From: Candidatus Hydrogenedentota bacterium
Lineage (GTDB): Bacteria; Hydrogenedentota; Hydrogenedentia; Hydrogenedentales; CAITNO01
Assembly (NCBI GenBank): GCA_022706235.1
Contig: JAKJCY010000007.1
Span: forward strand, 10,459 to 55,752
DNA: 45,294 nt
Direction: 5' to 3'
Under the pieces are notes generated by a model. The model saw only the letters and a program-made list of their open reading frames with translations, was not told the origin of the DNA and made no database searches. This document shows, in pieces, positions 42,116-45,294 of this stretch. How positions within the stretch are numbered: the stretch's first letter is position 1; the number at the start of each line of letters is the position of its first letter. The translations under genes and the position numbers were made by a program.

Positions 42116-43666
42116 TCAACCGGATTCAGTGTCATCGCCCCGGCCCAGGATGTCCGGCGTCATTTTGCTCACCCGTTCCCATCCCTCCAGGTTCTCCGGC
42201 TCCTGGGTGGCCCGGAATGCTTTTTTCCGCATTACAAAGCGTGCGAAAAGCATCCCTGCCGAGGAGAGGCCAAGCAATATCAGCGCCCCATACAGAGCGG
42301 CGGTTCCCGGGGTGTGCCGGGCGCTCAGCACCGCGATCGTTGCGGCATGCACATTTTCCCGGTCATGAAAGAACTGCCAGTCCCCGATGCGTATTTTGTC
42401 CTGAGGCTGAAGGGTAAACTCCAGGGGCGGCTCTTCGCCGCCAAACACCGCACGCAATGTGTACCGTACCGGGGGAGGCTGGGGCTGGCGGCGGTAGGCA
42501 ACCCGCGTTTCCTGAACAGGCCTGCTCATCCCTTCCCGAAGGCGGAGCACGCCCTTCGGTGTTTCCAGCACGAGCGCCTTAACCCCGTCTTTAAACTCCG
42601 GCACGGGCACGGCGTTCAGAAGTACATGGTCCATGCGCAGGCACAGTTTCCTTTGCCCGTCAAGTCGAACATCCAGGGAGCCGCCTTCCCTGAGCAGGGT
42701 TTCTGGCTGTTTTTTACCGGAAACGTAAGGTGCGACCCAGGCCCGGCCGTCGCTCCAGGCGTGCATCAAAAAGACGATGTCATTATCATGGCGTTCAAAC
42801 AAAATATCCTGACCTTCGGAAGGCCGGTTCGCGGGTATTTTTTCCCTGGACGAACCGGCGCCGGTCTTTTTCTCCACCACAAGGTGCGTCGTTTCACCGC
42901 GGCGGGAGGCGATGCTGTCCACCAGGGTAAATTCCACGCCGTCCGACCGTGTGAGGCCCGTCCCCGGCGCAAGGGAATTAAACCAGTGAATGCGCCCCCC
43001 TTCACGGATACCCCAGCGCATTTCCCGGTCGAATTCGTTTTTTTCCGGGAAAGCGCTGCGTGCGGCGGACTCGTCAGGAAAACGGCGTAACAGGGCCATC
43101 ACGCCCGGAAGCGGGTGCAGGCTTTCATCGGCGGAGGCGAATACCTGTGGATGCCAGTTTCCTTCAGTGTCCTGAAAGGCAATCGCGGCCATGGGGCGGC
43201 CTTCACTGCCGCGGACCAGCCCCGCCCACGGTTCCTGTGCCTGCACCTTCAGTACGCCTTCGGGTATTTCAACCGTCAGGCCGATATCGGCCTCCAGGCG
43301 CAGCTGCTTCCCCGGGTACGTCACTTCGAGAATATACGTATCGGTACGCTTCTCCAGAACCTCCGTTTTTTCCAGGTGCAGGCTGAACGGAAGCGGTTCC
43401 GCGTCAAAGGATTCCTCCTTGCCAAGCAGGTTCAGGACAGCCCGGGGATTGTCAAAACCGATCAATTCCGCCGGGAGGCTGCGGTAGGCGAATGAAAAAA
43501 GGCTGTCTTTTTCATGAGGCCGGGCGACCCAATGTTCCGAGCGGCCCTGCGCAACGATTAGCGCCCCTTCGAAACCGTGCGTGCGAAAAACGACGAGTCC
43601 CACAAGGAACACGATAAAGAGGACATACAGCAGCGCTGCTATCCATTTCAGCAACAACCGGATCAT
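42116..43666 (-). CDS. Two-transmembrane periplasmic protein, possibly ResB-like
   Basis: A 516-residue protein with an N-terminal membrane segment (LKWIAALLYVLFIVFLVGLVVF) and a second near residue 463 (ALYGALILLGLSSAGMLFARFV), leaving a soluble domain of about 430 residues between them on the outer face. The final part, WQFFHDRENVHAATIAVLSARHTPGTAALYGALILLGL, recalls the end of ResB cytochrome c biogenesis proteins, where a strand with a dipeptide PG precedes the last membrane helix. No heme-handling motif is clear. The cytoplasmic tail is charged. I am unsure of its role. It sits between def and a sugar-phosphate mutase. Confidence 0.5.
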   Translation of the reverse strand: MIRLLLKWIAALLYVLFIVFLVGLVVFRTHGFEGALIVAQGRSEHWVARPHEKDSLFSFAYRSLPAELIGFDNPRAVLNLLGKEESFDAEPLPFSLHLEKTEVLEKRTDTYILEVTYPGKQLRLEADIGLTVEIPEGVLKVQAQEPWAGLVRGSEGRPMAAIAFQDTEGNWHPQVFASADESLHPLPGVMALLRRFPDESAARSAFPEKNEFDREMRWGIREGGRIHWFNSLAPGTGLTRSDGVEFTLVDSIASRRGETTHLVVEKKTGAGSSREKIPANRPSEGQDILFERHDNDIVFLMHAWSDGRAWVAPYVSGKKQPETLLREGGSLDVRLDGQRKLCLRMDHVLLNAVPVPEFKDGVKALVLETPKGVLRLREGMSRPVQETRVAYRRQPQPPPVRYTLRAVFGGEEPPLEFTLQPQDKIRIGDWQFFHDRENVHAATIAVLSARHTPGTAALYGALILLGLSSAGMLFARFVMRKKAFRATQEPENLEGWERVSKMTPDILGRGDDTESG

Positions 43667-43761
43667 GATGTGCTGCCCGTGGAATAGTTACGCCCGGCAG
43701 GCGTATGCTTTTGACAGCCCGCAGGAGGCGCGCTGGCTTTTGTTTATGGGCACCTCCCCGG

Positions 43762-45144
43762 TCATTCCGCGGAGACGTTCAATTCGGACAATTTCTTCCG
43801 TATCATTTTCTCGATTTCATTCTTCCGCTTGTTCGTGTCGGCTTCCACGCGCATGACCAGTTTGGGTCCCGTATTGGACGCACGCAACAATCCCCAGCCG
43901 TCCGGGAATTCAATACGGGCGCCGTCGATGGTGACGACATCCAGGTTCAGGCTCTTGAAGTAGGCTGTCGCCTGTTTTACGACCTCGAACTTTTTGCTGT
44001 CCGGACAGGCGAATTCGATCTCAGGCGTGCTGAACCGCTCCGGAATGTCCGCGAAATGGGCGCTCAACGGCTTGGTGTCCGCGGCCAGCAGTTCCAGGAG
44101 CCGCGCGCCGCCGTAGATGGCGTCGTCAAAACCGTACCAGCGGTGTTTGAAGAAAATGTGGCCGCTCATTTCGCCTGCCAGCTGGGCGTGGAATTTCTTC
44201 ATGGCCGCCTTGATGTGGGAATGACCGGTGCGCCACATGATTACCCTACCACCGTGTTTGGGCACGTCTTCGTAAAAACTCCGGCTGCACTTCACTTCGC
44301 CCATGATGGTTGCGCCCGGTTTGTCCCGGAGGATGGCCCGCGCGAACACGGTGAGCAGCCGGTCGCCCGGCAGCATGTTGCCCTGCTCGTCACAACCGCC
44401 GAGGCGGTCCACATCGCCGTCGAAGGCGATGCCGATATCGGCCTTGTGCTTCTTCACGGCCCGAATCAGGGCGAGCAGGTTTTCCTTTTTCGTCGGGTCC
44501 GGGTGATGATCGGGAAAATTGCCGTCCACATCACAATACAGGGGGATGACCTCACAACCCAGGGACTCGTATAAGGGCACCGCAATCACCCCGCCTACGC
44601 CGTGGCCGGCGTCCACCACCACCTTCAGGCGGCGTTTCAGCGAAATGCCCCGCCGGATGCGGGCCATGTACTTGTCGAACAGGTTCATCCGGGTAATCGT
44701 CACGGTCTTCCCGGAAAGGGGGAACTTGCCCTGTTGCGCGAGTGCGCCCAGTTTCTGTATTTCCTCCCCGTAGATGGTGGTATTGCCTACGGCCACCTTC
44801 ATCCCGTTATAGTCTTTGGGATTATGGCTGGCGGTCAACATCAGGCCCCCGTCAATATCCAGCGTGTTCAATGCGTAATACAGCACCGGCGTGGGGACCA
44901 TGCCGATATCGATCACATTGATGCCGCACGCGGTAACCCCGTCTATGACGGCGGCGGCAAGCTCTTTACCGGACAGGCGCCCGTCGCGACCGATTACCAC
45001 CGTATTGTATTTCTTCTTCCCGCGCAGGTAGGCGGCATAGGCCATGCCCAGCCGTTCCATAACGGAGGCATTGATGTCCGCATTTTCACCCACGATGCCG
45101 CGGATGTCATATTCTCGAAAGATTTCAGGATTAATGGCGTTCAT
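43762..45144 (-). CDS. Phosphomannomutase/phosphoglucomutase
   Basis: A 460-residue alpha-D-phosphohexomutase. The active serine S106 lies in LTASHNPKDYNG; the metal loop D242-G-D-V-D246 in FDGDVDRLGG coordinates Mg2+; the sugar loop is GEMSGHIFF, and the phosphate-binding C-terminal RASNTGPKLVMRVEAD is intact. These enzymes convert mannose or glucose 6-phosphate to the 1-phosphate for GDP-mannose, LPS and exopolysaccharide synthesis (AlgC/ManB type). The start at ATG 45144 has GGAGAATG upstream, and the domain begins with the usual EIFREYDIRG; an upstream GTG is less likely. Its own promoter should lie at 45145-45294. Confidence 0.95.
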   Translation of the reverse strand: MNAINPEIFREYDIRGIVGENADINASVMERLGMAYAAYLRGKKKYNTVVIGRDGRLSGKELAAAVIDGVTACGINVIDIGMVPTPVLYYALNTLDIDGGLMLTASHNPKDYNGMKVAVGNTTIYGEEIQKLGALAQQGKFPLSGKTVTITRMNLFDKYMARIRRGISLKRRLKVVVDAGHGVGGVIAVPLYESLGCEVIPLYCDVDGNFPDHHPDPTKKENLLALIRAVKKHKADIGIAFDGDVDRLGGCDEQGNMLPGDRLLTVFARAILRDKPGATIMGEVKCSRSFYEDVPKHGGRVIMWRTGHSHIKAAMKKFHAQLAGEMSGHIFFKHRWYGFDDAIYGGARLLELLAADTKPLSAHFADIPERFSTPEIEFACPDSKKFEVVKQATAYFKSLNLDVVTIDGARIEFPDGWGLLRASNTGPKLVMRVEADTNKRKNEIEKMIRKKLSELNVSAE

Positions 45145-45294
45145 TGGTGCATTCTCCAGCGTTGTTTGAAATCGTCCCCCGGCGACAACCACCGTGTACC
45201 TGGAATGATACCATGAAGACGAATTACGTTGGTAGTAAAACTTCAGAGGAAACAGTGTGGAAAATATCGGATCGCCGGGCGGGTGTCCCTTGAT

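Overview
The window looks like a chromosomal contig from a diderm, heterotrophic bacterium of the kind that degrades complex glycans, such as Hydrogenedentota, Planctomycetota, Lentisphaerota or Verrucomicrobiota. The evidence is a Tat-exported Gfo/Idh/MocA oxidoreductase, many secreted or lipoprotein glycoside hydrolases, a kelch-mutarotase/Na+-symporter fusion, an LptE-like lipoprotein and a BamD-like TPR protein. The phylum is an inference from gene repertoire and I cannot fix it from sequence alone. No tRNA, rRNA, CRISPR array, complete insertion sequence or phage gene was seen.

Layout. 1-203 is the 3' end of a TetR-type regulator. 607-4336 is a tight three-gene operon: a PLP aminotransferase of the glutamate-semialdehyde aminomutase type, a class II aldolase and an FGGY sugar kinase. 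4337-6672 is an accessory patch with a nested inverted-repeat (MITE-like) element, a small toxin-like gene followed by DUF2283, a second DUF2283 gene, and a NucS-like PD-(D/E)XK protein. 6752-29753 is a carbohydrate-degradation region: GH51 arabinofuranosidase (reverse strand), Tat-secreted Gfo/Idh/MocA enzyme, GH2, AGE-family epimerase, NanM-like mutarotase fused to an SSS symporter, GH10, a GH43-like beta-propeller, a GH33-GH16-BNR sialidase fusion, an alpha/beta hydrolase and a GH95 fucosidase. Small two-gene modules that look like toxin-antitoxin pairs are scattered between these genes (DUF2442/DUF4160, an amber-interrupted partner plus DUF2283, and a VapBC pair), together with a formylglycine-generating-enzyme-fold lipoprotein and a broken GH10 copy.

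30413-45144 is core biology, all on the reverse strand: tsaD, a divergent polysaccharide deacetylase, murI, a GerMN protein, an N-acetylmuramoyl-L-alanine amidase, holA, lptE, a BamD-like protein, an HtrA-like protease, recR, def, a possible ResB-like membrane protein and a phosphomannomutase/phosphoglucomutase.

How it works together. The sialidase, the NanM-like mutarotase with its Na+ symporter, and the N-acylglucosamine 2-epimerase-type enzyme fit release, anomerisation, uptake and processing of sialic acid. The GH95 fucosidase, GH2, GH51, GH10 and GH16 modules point to a mixed diet of fucosylated or sialylated glycans and plant or algal polysaccharide. No N-acetylneuraminate lyase is present here, so the pathway would have to be completed elsewhere.

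Most notable observations: (1) the GH33-GH16-BNR three-module fusion; (2) the FGE-fold lipoprotein whose C-terminus has the codon pattern of a diversity-generating-retroelement variable region; (3) a paralogous GH10 3' fragment directly behind it, fused by an ATGA overlap; (4) a toxin-like gene with one in-frame TAG; (5) several families of structured intergenic repeats, one of which supplies the last codons and the stop of the sialidase.
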